From contig NC_008699.1 of assembly GCF_000015265.1 (NCBI RefSeq), positions 1,426,001-1,490,000 of the forward strand: a stretch of DNA of 64,000 nucleotides, in the 5' to 3' direction. The notes beneath the pieces are model-generated. The model saw nothing but the letters and a program-made list of their open reading frames with translations. It ran no database searches and was not told the DNA's origin. Shown here piece after piece: positions 15,944-24,823 of this stretch. The DNA comes from Nocardioides sp. JS614 (GTDB lineage: Bacteria; Actinomycetota; Actinomycetes; Propionibacteriales; Nocardioidaceae). Position 1 is the stretch's first letter; every line of letters begins with the position of its first letter. The position numbers and the translations under genes were made by a program.

Positions 15944-17658
15944 GTCTCTCCCGCGACGAGAGCGACCCGATGGACACCCGGATGCTGACCGCCCTGGTGC
16001 AGCTGCGTGGTGCCCTGCAGGCCGCGCGGCTGCCGCTGGAGGTCGCCGGGGTCGAGGAGCGGCGTACGTCGCGGCAGCAGATGATCGACCAGCTCGAGGA
16101 CTACGTCATCCCGCGGCAGATGACGGTCGACGCACCCCTCCTGGTCGTCGTCGGTGGCTCGACCGGGGCCGGCAAGTCGACCTTGGTGAACTCGCTGGTC
16201 GGCCGCCGGGTCACGGCCTCCGGCCTGCTGCGACCCACCACCCGCTCGCCCGTGCTGGTGCACCACCCCGACGACGCGACCTGGTTCGGGCAGGACCGGC
16301 TGCTGCCGGACCTGGTGCGCACCGACCGCACCACCGACGACCCGCACGCGCTGCAGCTCGTGGCCTGCGAGACCGTGCCCGAGGGGCTCGCGATCCTCGA
16401 CGCCCCGGACGTCGACTCGGTCGAGGAGCACAACCGGACGATCGCGGCCCAGCTGCTCGCAGCGGCCGACCTGTGGCTGTTCGTCACCTCGGCGGCGCGC
16501 TACTCCGACCAGGTGCCCTGGGACTACCTGCGCCAAGCCGCCGAGCGGTCGACGGCGGTCGCCGTCGTGCTCGACCGGACGCCCGCCGACGCCGTGCAGA
16601 CCGTGGCCGCCCACCTGGCCCGGATGCTCGCCAGCCGTGGCCTGAAGGACTCGCCGCTGTTCACCGTCAACGAGGCGCCGATCTCCGAGGCCGGGCTGCT
16701 CGCGGCGGCGGAGGTCGCCGAGATCCGGGGCTGGCTGGTCTCGCTCGCCGAGGACGGGGACGCGCGCGCCCTGGTGGTCCGGCAGACCCTGGACGGCACG
16801 ATCCGGACCCTGGGCCGGCAGACCTACCAGATCGCCGACGCGGCCGTCGCCCAGCTCGAGGCGGTGGCCGACCTGCGCGCTCTGACGGCCGAGGCGTACG
16901 ACGCGGCCGCGGCCGGGCTCGTCGCGGAGTCCGGCGACGAGACCCTGCTGCGCGGGGAGGTCCTGGCCCGGTGGCAGGAGCTGATCGGCACCGGTGAGCT
17001 GCTGCGCAGCCTGGACAACCGGGTCGGCCGGCTGCGCGACCGGGTCGTCAGCGCGGTCAAGGGCACGCCGCAGCAGGCCGACCGGGTGCTGGTGGCGGTC
17101 GAGGCCGCCGCCGAGGCGCTGGTGCTCGATCACGCCGAGTCGGCAGCCGCACGGGTGCACGCCGCCTGGACGGAGTCCGAGGCGGGGCGGGGGTTGCTGG
17201 CCGGTCGCGACGACCTCGGCAGGGCCGCGAGTGACCTGCGGCGCCGGGCGGAGTCGGAGGTGCGTGCCTGGCAGGAGGAGGTGCTCGACCTGGTGCGCGC
17301 CGAGACCGCCGACAAGCGCACCAGCGCCCGCTTCCTCGCCTACGGCGTGCACGGCCTGGGCGTCGCGCTCATGGTGGCGACGTTCCGGCGGGGCGCGCCC
17401 GTGGTCGACGACCTCGGCCGCACGCTGCTCGACGCGGTGCTCGGTGGCGCGACCGTCGACTCCCTGGTCGAGCGCGCGGGGGCCTCGCTCGAGCGGCGGC
17501 TGACCGGGCTCGCCGAGAGCGAGCGTGCTCGGTACGCCGCGGTCCTCGACGGTCTCGACCTGCCCGCGGACGCTCCCGACCGGCTGCGGGCGGCCTCGCG
17601 CCGCATCGATGACCGGAGGTTCGAGCAGGCTCGGGCGGGAGTCGAGCCCACGTCGTGA
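15940..17658 (+). CDS. YfjP/dynamin-like large GTPase
   Basis: The 572-residue protein has a GTPase domain at about 40-260. G1 is GGSTGAGKSTLVNSLVG, G3 is DAPDVDSVEEHN, and a G4-like segment is VAVVLDRTP. A long helical region follows, with a possible membrane-contacting segment (FLAYGVHGLGVALMVATF, about 465). This architecture suggests a membrane-associated, dynamin- or YfjP-like GTPase. It begins at ATG 15940 in the ATGA overlap with prsW (an alternative ATG is at 15970) and is followed 73 nt later by a second GTPase of similar design, suggesting a functional pair. Confidence 0.85.
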   Translation: MSLSRDESDPMDTRMLTALVQLRGALQAARLPLEVAGVEERRTSRQQMIDQLEDYVIPRQMTVDAPLLVVVGGSTGAGKSTLVNSLVGRRVTASGLLRPTTRSPVLVHHPDDATWFGQDRLLPDLVRTDRTTDDPHALQLVACETVPEGLAILDAPDVDSVEEHNRTIAAQLLAAADLWLFVTSAARYSDQVPWDYLRQAAERSTAVAVVLDRTPADAVQTVAAHLARMLASRGLKDSPLFTVNEAPISEAGLLAAAEVAEIRGWLVSLAEDGDARALVVRQTLDGTIRTLGRQTYQIADAAVAQLEAVADLRALTAEAYDAAAAGLVAESGDETLLRGEVLARWQELIGTGELLRSLDNRVGRLRDRVVSAVKGTPQQADRVLVAVEAAAEALVLDHAESAAARVHAAWTESEAGRGLLAGRDDLGRAASDLRRRAESEVRAWQEEVLDLVRAETADKRTSARFLAYGVHGLGVALMVATFRRGAPVVDDLGRTLLDAVLGGATVDSLVERAGASLERRLTGLAESERARYAAVLDGLDLPADAPDRLRAASRRIDDRRFEQARAGVEPTS

Positions 17659-17731
17659 GCGCCCGAGCATCTAGGGTGGGAGGAGACCTGTCCCACCGCC
17701 GCACCCCGCTGCTGACGGGTCGAGGGAGAAC

Positions 17732-19399
17732 ATGACGTCCTTGCTCGAGGGGGCCAAGAAGCTGGTCACCCGTGGTACCGACATCGGTGCCCGCATCGAG
17801 GGTCTCGACGCGGCGACGTACGCCGCGCGCGGCCGGCTCGACGACGGGCTCGTCACCGAGGCGCAGGCGGTCGTCGACCGCGCCACCGGGCGGCTGCGGC
17901 TCTCGGCGACCCACACGGTGGTCGCGATCGGTGGCGCGACCGGCTCGGGCAAGTCCTCGACGTTCAATGCCCTCACCGGCCTCGAGCTGTCCGCCGTCGG
18001 CGTACGCCGGCCGACCACCTCCTGGGCGTCCGCCTGCGTGTGGGGACGCGACGGTGCCGAGGAGCTGCTCGAGTGGCTGGGCATCCCGCCGCGGCACCAG
18101 ACCACGCGGGACTCGATGCTCGACTCCGGGCGGCGCGGCGCCGACTCCGAGCTCGACGGGGTGGTGCTCCTCGACCTGCCCGACCACGACTCGACGGAGG
18201 TCGCGCACCACCTCGAGGTGAACCGCCTGGTCGACCTCGCGGACCTCCTGGTCTGGGTCCTCGACCCGCAGAAGTACGCCGACGCGGCCATCCACGACCG
18301 CTACCTCGCGCCGTCCGCGGAGCACCAGGACGTGATGCTGGTCGTCTTGAACCACATCGACACGGTGCCGGAGGAGCGCCGCCAGTCGATGCTCGACGAC
18401 GTACGCCGGCTGCTCGACGCCGACGGTCTCGACCGGGTGCCGGTGCTCCCGGTCAGCGCCCGGCACGGCATCGGCATCCCCGAGCTGCGGGCCGAGATCG
18501 CCCGACGGGCCGGCGAGAAGCGTGCCACCCGGTCGCGGATCGACGCGGACGTGAAGGCCGCCGCCAGCGAGCTGTCGGCTGCCTCCGGCGAGGCCCCGAC
18601 CCGGGTCCTGGCACCGGAGCGGGTGACCGCCCTCGACGACGCCTTCGCCGAGGCCGCGGGCGTGCCGACGATCGTCGACGCCGTGGAGCGCTCGACCCGG
18701 ATGCGGCTGGGTCGCGCCACCGGCTGGCCCGTGCTCACCTGGATCTCGGGGATCAAGCCGGACCCGCTGCGCCACCTCGACCTCGACGCGGACGCCGAAG
18801 GCCGCCAGCTCTCGGGCCGCCAGCTCGCGGGTGGTCGCGCGACCACGCCGCAGACGGCGCAGGTGCAGCGCGCCCGGGTCGACACCGAGGTGCGCACCCT
18901 CGCCGACGACGTCTCCAGCGGCCTCGCCCATCCGTGGGTCGAGGCGGTGCGCCGCGCGTCGGTCTCACGGCTCGACGAGCTGGGTGAGCGGCTCGACGCC
19001 GCGCTCGCCGGCGCCGAGGTCGGCGCGGCCCGGCTGCCGTTCTGGGCCGGCGTGGTGCGGGTGCTCCAGTGGCTGCTGCTCCTCGCCAGCCTCGCGGGAC
19101 TGGTGTGGACGGGCGTGCTCGCCGGCTCCGGCAAGCTCCAGGATGCCGACACCCCGCAGGTCGCCGGGGTGGCGCTCGCGCTGGTGCTCCTGGTCGGCGG
19201 GATCGGCCTCGGGCTGCTCCTCGCCCTGGTGAGCCGGATCGGGGTCGCCGGGGCCGCGCGCCGGCGCGCGGAGGCGACCGACGAACGCCTCCGCGGGGCG
19301 GTCGCCGAGGTCTCGCACGAGCTGGTCGTCGACCCGGTGGAGATCGAGCTGGCCGCCTACACGGCGGTCCGCAACGGCCTGGCCCGCGCGCTCGCCTGA
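17732..19399 (+). CDS. Membrane GTPase, partner of the upstream GTPase
   Basis: The 555-residue protein has a GTPase domain at about 60-275: G1 GGATGSGKSSTFNAL, G3 DLPDHDSTEV, G4 NHID, G5 VSARHG. It is followed by a helical middle and two adjacent membrane helices (about 430-455 and 475-500), then a short cytoplasmic tail. Paired GTPases of this kind, one with a hairpin membrane anchor, occur in many actinobacteria; a role in membrane remodelling or stress is possible but unproven. A good ribosome-binding site (GAGGGAG) lies 6 nt before ATG 17732. Confidence 0.85.
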   Translation: MTSLLEGAKKLVTRGTDIGARIEGLDAATYAARGRLDDGLVTEAQAVVDRATGRLRLSATHTVVAIGGATGSGKSSTFNALTGLELSAVGVRRPTTSWASACVWGRDGAEELLEWLGIPPRHQTTRDSMLDSGRRGADSELDGVVLLDLPDHDSTEVAHHLEVNRLVDLADLLVWVLDPQKYADAAIHDRYLAPSAEHQDVMLVVLNHIDTVPEERRQSMLDDVRRLLDADGLDRVPVLPVSARHGIGIPELRAEIARRAGEKRATRSRIDADVKAAASELSAASGEAPTRVLAPERVTALDDAFAEAAGVPTIVDAVERSTRMRLGRATGWPVLTWISGIKPDPLRHLDLDADAEGRQLSGRQLAGGRATTPQTAQVQRARVDTEVRTLADDVSSGLAHPWVEAVRRASVSRLDELGERLDAALAGAEVGAARLPFWAGVVRVLQWLLLLASLAGLVWTGVLAGSGKLQDADTPQVAGVALALVLLVGGIGLGLLLALVSRIGVAGAARRRAEATDERLRGAVAEVSHELVVDPVEIELAAYTAVRNGLARALA

Positions 19400-19545
19400 G
19401 GCTGAGCCTCACTCCCGACCCGGCTGCCGTCCACAGCGTGGGCTCCGGCACCGGTCCCCACAGGGTCTCCCGCCGTACCGTCCGGGCGTCGGCGCGGCCG
19501 CCCAGCCTGGAACCGGGACAACCCCGACGAGGCAAGGAGACCTTC

Positions 19546-19995
19546 ATGAACGAATCGCTCATCACGATGCACGGCTGGCTCGGCAGCGACGTGACCCTGC
19601 GGCGCGCGGGCGACGTCTCGGTGGCCAGCTTCCGGGTGGCGTGCACGCCGCGACGCTTCAACCGGCGCACCGAGAACTGGTCCGACGGCGCGACCCAGTG
19701 GTACACGGTCAACGTCTGGCGCCAGCTCGCCGAGAACTGCGCATCCTCGTTGCGCCGCGGGGACCCGATCGTCGTGCACGGCCGCCTCGACCTGCGGGTC
19801 TGGGTCAACGCCGAGAACGTCGAGGTCAGTGGCTTCGAGATCGAGGCCACCCACATCGGCCACGACCTCGCCCGCGGCACCAGCCGGTTCACCCGGACGC
19901 CGCGCCGTGACCAGGACGGCGCCGCCGAGGCGGCCGTCGCGGAGCCGACGCCGGAGGCCGCCCAGGAGGCGTCGCGGGAGGAGGTCGCCGCGTGA
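19546..19995 (+). CDS. Single-stranded DNA-binding protein, short paralogue
   Basis: The 149-residue protein has an OB-fold SSB domain (MNESLITMHGWLGSDVTLRR, then VASFRVACTPRRF, TQWYTVNVWRQLAEN and GDPIVVHGRL), covering about residues 1-105. The tail is Ala/Glu/Pro-rich and ends SREEVAA, without the acidic DDxPF-type tip that recruits partners in housekeeping SSB. It is therefore probably a secondary SSB, for example for competence or repair, not the replicative one. AAGGAGA lies 6 nt before ATG 19546. Confidence 0.9.
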   Translation: MNESLITMHGWLGSDVTLRRAGDVSVASFRVACTPRRFNRRTENWSDGATQWYTVNVWRQLAENCASSLRRGDPIVVHGRLDLRVWVNAENVEVSGFEIEATHIGHDLARGTSRFTRTPRRDQDGAAEAAVAEPTPEAAQEASREEVAA

Positions 19996-20067
19996 GAGCC
20001 GTCGGCACTCGGCGTCGCGGCCCCCCGATCGGGTCCCGCCGCCGTTCGCCAACTAGGCTCGGGCCCC

Positions 20068-21750
20068 ATGGCGGAATATGTGTTCACCCTGCGCAACGTG
20101 CGCAAGGCCCACGGCGACAAGGTCGTCCTCGACAACGTGACGCTCTCGTTCCTGCACGGGGCGAAGATCGGCGTCGTCGGCCCCAACGGTGCCGGCAAGT
20201 CCTCGCTGCTCAAGATCATGGCGGGCCTGGACCACCCCAACAACGGCGACGCCATCCGCGACCCGGACGCCACCGTGGGCATGCTCCAGCAGGAGCCGCC
20301 GCTGACCGAGGGCAAGACGGTCCTGGAGAACGTCGAGGAGGCGGTCGGCGAGATCAAGGGCAAGCTGGACCGCTACAACGCCATCTCGGAGGAGCTCGCG
20401 AACCCCGACGCCGACTACGACGCGCTGCTCGCCGAGATGGGCGACCTGCAGACCGACCTCGACCACGCGAACGCGTGGGACCTCGACAGCCGCCTCGACC
20501 AGGCCATGGACGCGCTGCGCTGCCCGCCGCCCGAGGCACTGGTCGACAACCTGTCCGGAGGTGAACGCCGCCGGGTCGCGCTGTGCAAGCTGCTGCTCCA
20601 GCAGCCAGACCTGCTGCTCCTCGACGAGCCGACCAACCACCTCGACGCCGAGTCGGTGCAGTGGCTCGAGGGCCACCTCAAGAGCTACCCGGGCGCCGTG
20701 CTCGCGGTGACCCACGACCGCTACTTCCTCGACAACGTGGCCGAGTGGATCGCCGAGGTCGACCGCGGCCAGATCCATGGCTACGAGGGCAACTACTCCA
20801 CCTACCTGGAGACCAAGAAGGAGCGCCTGAAGATCGAGGGCCAGAAGGACGCCAAGCGCGCCCGGATGCTCGAGAAGGAACTGGAGTGGGTCCGCTCCAA
20901 CCCCAAGGCGCGCCAGGCGAAGAGCAAGTCCCGGCTGGCCCGCTACGAGGAGATGGCCGCCGAGGCCGACCGCGCCCGCAAGATCGACACCTCCGACATC
21001 AACATCCCCGCCGGGCCGCGGCTCGGTGACGTAGTGCTGGAGGCCAAGGGGCTGGCCAAGGGCTTCGAGGGCCGCACGCTCATGCACGACCTGTCCTTCA
21101 CCCTGCCGCGCGCCGGCATCGTCGGCGTGATCGGACCCAACGGCGTCGGCAAGACCACGCTGTTCCGGATGATCACCGGCAGCGAGCAGCCCGACGAGGG
21201 CGAGCTCACCGTCGGCCAGACCGTCAAGATCTCCTACGTCGACCAGAGCCGCGGCGGCATCGACCCGAACAAGAACGTCTGGGAGGTCGTCTCCGACGGC
21301 CTGGACTTCATCAAGGTCGCGAACTTCGAGATGAACTCGCGCGCCTACGTCGCCTCGTTCGGCTTCAAGGGCCCCGACCAGCAGAAGAAGGCGGGCGTGC
21401 TCTCCGGCGGAGAGCGCAACCGGCTCAACCTCGCCCTCACCCTCAAGATGGGCGGCAACCTCCTGCTGCTCGACGAGCCGACCAACGACTTGGACGTGGA
21501 GACGCTGTCCTCGCTCGAGGACGCGCTCCTGGACTTCCCCGGCTGCGCCGTGGTCACCTCCCACGACCGCTGGTTCCTCGACCGGATCGCGACCCACATC
21601 CTCGCCTGGGAGGGCGACGACGAGGACGACGCGAAGTGGTTCTGGTTCGAGGGGAACTTCGCGTCCTACGAGGAGAACAAGATCGAGCGCCTCGGCCTCG
21701 AGGCCGCCCGCCCGCACCGGGTCACCCACCGGCGGCTCACCCGCGACTGA
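20068..21750 (+). CDS. ettA: Energy-dependent translational throttle protein EttA (ABC-F)
   Basis: The 560-residue ABC-F ATPase binds the ribosomal E site and gates the first elongation step in response to ATP/ADP. Two ABC domains are present. Domain 1 has GPNGAGKSSLLKI near 38, the LSGGERRRVALCKLL signature and LLLDEPTNHLD. Domain 2 has GPNGVGKTTLFR near 355, LSGGERNRLNLALTL and LLLDEPTNDLD. Between them lies the charged linker with the arm (KAYTxL equivalent, then EKELEWVRSNPKARQAKSKS). TAGGCT (20054-20059) lies 8 nt before ATG 20068, suggesting a leaderless start. Confidence 0.96.
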   Translation: MAEYVFTLRNVRKAHGDKVVLDNVTLSFLHGAKIGVVGPNGAGKSSLLKIMAGLDHPNNGDAIRDPDATVGMLQQEPPLTEGKTVLENVEEAVGEIKGKLDRYNAISEELANPDADYDALLAEMGDLQTDLDHANAWDLDSRLDQAMDALRCPPPEALVDNLSGGERRRVALCKLLLQQPDLLLLDEPTNHLDAESVQWLEGHLKSYPGAVLAVTHDRYFLDNVAEWIAEVDRGQIHGYEGNYSTYLETKKERLKIEGQKDAKRARMLEKELEWVRSNPKARQAKSKSRLARYEEMAAEADRARKIDTSDINIPAGPRLGDVVLEAKGLAKGFEGRTLMHDLSFTLPRAGIVGVIGPNGVGKTTLFRMITGSEQPDEGELTVGQTVKISYVDQSRGGIDPNKNVWEVVSDGLDFIKVANFEMNSRAYVASFGFKGPDQQKKAGVLSGGERNRLNLALTLKMGGNLLLLDEPTNDLDVETLSSLEDALLDFPGCAVVTSHDRWFLDRIATHILAWEGDDEDDAKWFWFEGNFASYEENKIERLGLEAARPHRVTHRRLTRD

Positions 21751-21779
21751 GCGGTCCGGCGCCGCGGGTGATCATCGCA

Positions 21780-21990
21780 CGCGGCACCGGTGGTCGAGCG
21801 CGGCACCGGTGGTCGAGCTCGTCGAGACCCCGCGCCGACGCAGGGCGGCGCCGGCCTGCCTTCGCTTGCGGGGTCTCGCTCGCCTCAGTGCCCCCCGCGC
21901 CTCCTGGGTCTCGACATGCGCCGTCGCGGCTTCGCAGGCTCAGCCGCGGGCGCTCGCTCGAACCGCTTCCGTTCGACGCGCTGACGCGCG
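21780..21990. repeat. Intergenic mosaic repeat with tandem 19-bp duplication
   Basis: A 19-bp unit (cgcggcaccggtggtcgag) is duplicated exactly in tandem at 21780-21798 and 21799-21817. It is followed by ctcgtcgagacc and further cgagac/ctcgac arms up to about 21990 (tctcgacatg, gcgctcgctcgaacc, gttcgacgcgctgacgcgcgtcgagg). The pattern of short inverted ggtctcgac/gtcgagacc segments is typical of non-coding repeat families in Nocardioides-like genomes. It fills the gap between ettA and the convergent marR gene and contains no gene. Confidence 0.55.
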
Positions 21991-21996
21991 TCGAGG

Positions 21997-22491
21997 TCAG
22001 CGCATCTCCATCTCGGGGTGGGCTTCGACGAGGTGGTCGGCGACGGCGTTCATTACCCGGCCGACCGCTTCGAAGTCCTCGCGGCTGACCAGGTCGACCA
22101 GGTGGGCGCGGACCCCTTCGACGTGCGTGGGCGCCATCCGCACCAGCAGGTCGAACCCCTTGTCGGTCATGGTCGCGACCACGCCACGGCCGTCGTCGGG
22201 GGAGCTCTTGCGGAGCACGAGCCCGGCGTGCTCCATCCGCGCGACCGTGTGCGTGACCCGGCTGCGGCTGTGCGCGAGAGCGTCGGCGAGCTGGGCCATC
22301 CGCATCTTCCGGTCCGGCGCCTCGGAGAGGCGGACCAGGATCTCGTACTCCACGAGGGAGAGCTCGCAGCGGCGCCGCAGCTCGTCGTCGAGTCGGTCCA
22401 GGAGGAGGGTCATCCCCATCAGGAGCGCCCGCCACGAGCGCTGCTCCTGGTCATCGAGCCAGCGCGTGTCGTCTCCCCCGGTGTCGGTCAC
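21997..22491 (-). CDS. MarR family transcriptional regulator
   Basis: The 164-residue winged-helix regulator carries a DNA-recognition region of CELSLVEYEILVRLSEAPDR, MRMAQLADALAHSRSRVTHT and VARMEHAGLVLRKSSPDDGRGV, with the wing and dimerisation helices after it. The ligand is unknown. The start is GTG 22491; TAGACT lies 6 nt upstream on the minus strand (22498-22503), indicating leaderless expression. The next gene on the same strand upstream (thiolase) is separated by a strong hairpin, so marR is likely transcribed alone. Confidence 0.92.
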   Translation of the reverse strand: MTDTGGDDTRWLDDQEQRSWRALLMGMTLLLDRLDDELRRRCELSLVEYEILVRLSEAPDRKMRMAQLADALAHSRSRVTHTVARMEHAGLVLRKSSPDDGRGVVATMTDKGFDLLVRMAPTHVEGVRAHLVDLVSREDFEAVGRVMNAVADHLVEAHPEMEMR

Positions 22492-22568
22492 CCTCGCAGT
22501 CTAAATCCTCGTCCGAGGCGGCGTGGCGGCATCGGAGGATGGGTGGTGTGACCTCGGTCCGGGCGCGA

Positions 22569-22601
22569 GGACGCCCGGCCGCGGTGGGCGGCCGGGCGTC
22601 C
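22569..22601 (-). terminator. Hairpin terminator of the thiolase gene
   Basis: Perfect 14-bp arms at 22569-22582 and 22588-22601 (core gacgcccggccgc) flank a 5-nt loop, 20 bases beyond the thiolase stop. There is no T-tract. Confidence 0.75.
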
Positions 22602-22621
22602 GGTGTGCGTCGCGGTGAGGG

Positions 22622-23836
22622 TCAGAGCCGCTCGAGGATCAGGGCCATGCCCTGGCCGCCGCCCACGCACATGGTGATCAGGCCGGTCGTCTTGTCGTGC
22701 CAGTCCAGCGAGTTCAGCATCGTGTTCTGGAGGCGGGCGCCGGTCATGCCGAACGGGTGGCCGACCGCGATCGCCCCACCGTTGACGTTGAGCCGGTCGA
22801 GGTCGATGCCGAGGTCCTGGTAGGACGGCACGACCTGAGCCGCGAACGCCTCGTTGATCTCGACCAGGTCGATGTCGCCGATGCTCATCTTGGCGTGGGC
22901 CAGGGCCCGCCTGGTGGCCTCGACCGGGCCGAGGCCCATGATCTCGGGGGAGAGGCCGCTCACGCCGGTCGCGACGATCCGCGCCAGCGGCGTGACGCCG
23001 AGCTCGGCGGCCTTGGTGTCGGACATGATCACCACGGCCGCAGCACCGTCGTTGAGCGGGCAGCAGTTGCCGGCGGTGACCACGCCGTCGGGGCGGAAGA
23101 CGGGCTTGAGCTGCGAGATCGCCTCGTAGGTGACGCCGGCACGCGGGCCGTCGTCCTGGCTGACGACGGTGCCGTCGGGGGTGGTGACGGGGGTGATCTC
23201 GCGGGCCCAGAAGCCGTCGTTGATGGCCTTCTCGGCGAGGTTCTGGGAGCGCACACCGAACTCGTCGAGCTCCTTGCGGTCCAGCCCGCGCAGCCGGGCC
23301 ACGTTCTCAGCGGTCTGCCCCATCGCGATGTAGGCGTCGGGGAGCAGCCCGTCCTCGCGGGGATCGTGCCAGTCGACGCCGCCCTCCGCGGTCTTCTCGG
23401 TGCGCGCCATCGCCTCGTCGTACAGCGGGTTCTTGGTGTCCGGCCAGTGGTCGGAGGTGCCCTTCGCGAAGCGGGAGACGGTCTCGACGCCGGCGGAGAC
23501 GAAGATGTCGCCCTCGCCGGCCTTGATCGCGTGGAACGCCATCCGGGTGGTCTGCACCGAGGAGGCACAGTAGCGGGTGATGGTGGCGCCCGGGACGTCG
23601 TCCATGCCGTTGAGCACGTTGACGATCCGCGCCATGTTGTTGCCCGACTCGCCTCCGGGCAGGCCGCAGCCGAGGTACACGTCGTCGACGGTGTGGGGGT
23701 CGAGGCCCTCGACCTTGTCCAGCGCGGTCTTGATGATGAACGCGCTCAGGTCGTCGGGCCGCAGGTCCTTCAGCGAGCCCTTGTTGGCCCGGCCGATGGG
23801 GGAGCGGGCGACGGAAACGATGACTGCCTCGGGCAT
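22622..23836 (-). CDS. Acetyl-CoA C-acyltransferase (thiolase)
   Basis: This 404-residue type II thiolase either cleaves 3-ketoacyl-CoA in beta-oxidation or condenses acetyl-CoA. The nucleophilic Cys is near 88 (TRYCASSVQTT). The other active-site motifs are VEINEAFAAQV, GGAIAVGHPFGMTGAR (His) and CVGGGQGMALI (second Cys). ATG 23836 has GGAG 5 nt upstream. The divergent direction of tetR and a nearby acyl-CoA thioesterase and dehydrogenase fit a fatty-acid metabolism setting, but it is not in an obvious operon. Confidence 0.93.
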   Translation of the reverse strand: MPEAVIVSVARSPIGRANKGSLKDLRPDDLSAFIIKTALDKVEGLDPHTVDDVYLGCGLPGGESGNNMARIVNVLNGMDDVPGATITRYCASSVQTTRMAFHAIKAGEGDIFVSAGVETVSRFAKGTSDHWPDTKNPLYDEAMARTEKTAEGGVDWHDPREDGLLPDAYIAMGQTAENVARLRGLDRKELDEFGVRSQNLAEKAINDGFWAREITPVTTPDGTVVSQDDGPRAGVTYEAISQLKPVFRPDGVVTAGNCCPLNDGAAAVVIMSDTKAAELGVTPLARIVATGVSGLSPEIMGLGPVEATRRALAHAKMSIGDIDLVEINEAFAAQVVPSYQDLGIDLDRLNVNGGAIAVGHPFGMTGARLQNTMLNSLDWHDKTTGLITMCVGGGQGMALILERL

Positions 23837-23935
23837 GCAAGCTCCATCTCGGTTGCGATCGCGGGCGATCGGAGGGGTGGGTCGAGGTGTCCGGCCAGAT
23901 TAGACCGTGTTCTCCTGGCGTGGACGAGACGCTCG

Positions 23936-24517
23936 TCACGCCGCGGGCTCGCCCCCGAGCTGCTCGCCGAGGAGCTCGAGCGAGCGGGTCAGGAACTCCC
24001 GTCGGCTGGCGGGCGGTCGCAGCAGCGCCGCGAGCAGGACGCCGTCGTACGACGCCACCAGGGTCTCGGCGCGGTCGCGGGCGTACCCCTTGCCCGAGGT
24101 CGCCATGATCCCCTCGACCAGGGTGACCAGTCGGGACCGGTGGTCGGCGAGCAGCGCGGCCAGGCCGGAGTCACGGGTCGCCGCCATGCTCAGCTCCAGG
24201 CGCGCGACGAGCAGCTCGCGCTGATCGAGCCAGTGCAGGAACAGCGACAGGGCGGCATCGATGCTCTCCTCGTCGCCCTCGCACTCGGTCCGGAGCCGCT
24301 CCGCGAGCTCGTCGACGTCACCGAGGAGACTCTGCGCGACGTACTCGGTGAGCGCGCCGTGGAGCGCGGCGCGGGTCCGCCAGTAGGCGGAGCAGCTGCC
24401 CTCGGGAAGTCCGGCACGACGGTCCACGGCTCGGTGGGTGAGACCGCGCAGCCCGTCGTCGGCGATGACGTGGAGCGCGGCGTCGAGGAGCTGGCGGCGG
24501 CGCGGGCTCGTGGACAT
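23936..24517 (-). CDS. TetR family transcriptional regulator
   Basis: The 193-residue repressor-type protein has its HTH at about 8-55 (RRRQLLDAALHVIADDGLRG, then THRAVDRRAGLPEGSCSAYW) and a helical ligand-binding domain after it. AGGAAGG lies 6 nt before ATG 24517. It diverges from a small membrane protein gene, and a perfect TCTACA-N2-TGTAGA palindrome lies between their start codons, a probable operator. Confidence 0.92.
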   Translation of the reverse strand: MSTSPRRRQLLDAALHVIADDGLRGLTHRAVDRRAGLPEGSCSAYWRTRAALHGALTEYVAQSLLGDVDELAERLRTECEGDEESIDAALSLFLHWLDQRELLVARLELSMAATRDSGLAALLADHRSRLVTLVEGIMATSGKGYARDRAETLVASYDGVLLAALLRPPASRREFLTRSLELLGEQLGGEPAA

Positions 24518-24622
24518 CGCGACCTTCCTGGTCCTGCTGGCCTGTGAGCCGGGACACTACCTCGTTCCGAGCCCGGCCCTTGTCCGGTGCCGATCACGGA
24601 ACCAACTTCTGCATAGATGAAA

Positions 24623-24636
24623 TCTACAGTTGTAGA
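24623..24636. promoter_or_regulatory. Palindromic operator-like site
   Basis: tctacagttgtaga is a perfect 6+2+6 palindrome in the 129-bp gap between the tetR start (24517) and the GTG of the divergent small membrane protein (24647). Its placement fits a binding site for the adjacent TetR regulator. The core TACA-N2-TGTA also resembles BlaI/CopY-type boxes, so another regulator is possible. Confidence 0.5.
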
Positions 24637-24646
24637 AAGGTACGCC

Positions 24647-24823
24647 GTGGCCTTCTGCACCACCCAGGCCGCATTCGGCGTGGCCTTCATCGTCTTCGGG
24701 CTGATCGCATCCGTCGTCGCCATCGCCGTGCTCGGCGAGTTCGTCGTCAGCAACCGGCGCGACCGGCTCGCGCGCCACGGGTCGGTGCGCACGCACTACC
24801 GACGCCTGGTGATCACGCACTGA
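24647..24823 (+). CDS. Small membrane protein divergent from tetR
   Basis: The product is 58 residues with one membrane helix (AFGVAFIVFGLIASVVAIAVLG) and a basic cytoplasmic tail (SNRRDRLARHGSVRTHYRRL). I chose GTG 24647, preceded by GAAAGG with a 6-nt spacer; an in-frame ATG at 24617 would place the palindrome inside the coding sequence and has no ribosome-binding site. The gene is probably controlled by the divergent TetR protein. Function unknown. Confidence 0.6.
   Translation: MAFCTTQAAFGVAFIVFGLIASVVAIAVLGEFVVSNRRDRLARHGSVRTHYRRLVITH

Noticed and set aside
24617..24646. ATG 24617 as start of the small membrane protein
   Set aside because: It lacks a ribosome-binding site and would place the operator-like palindrome inside the gene; GTG 24647 has GAAAGG at good spacing.
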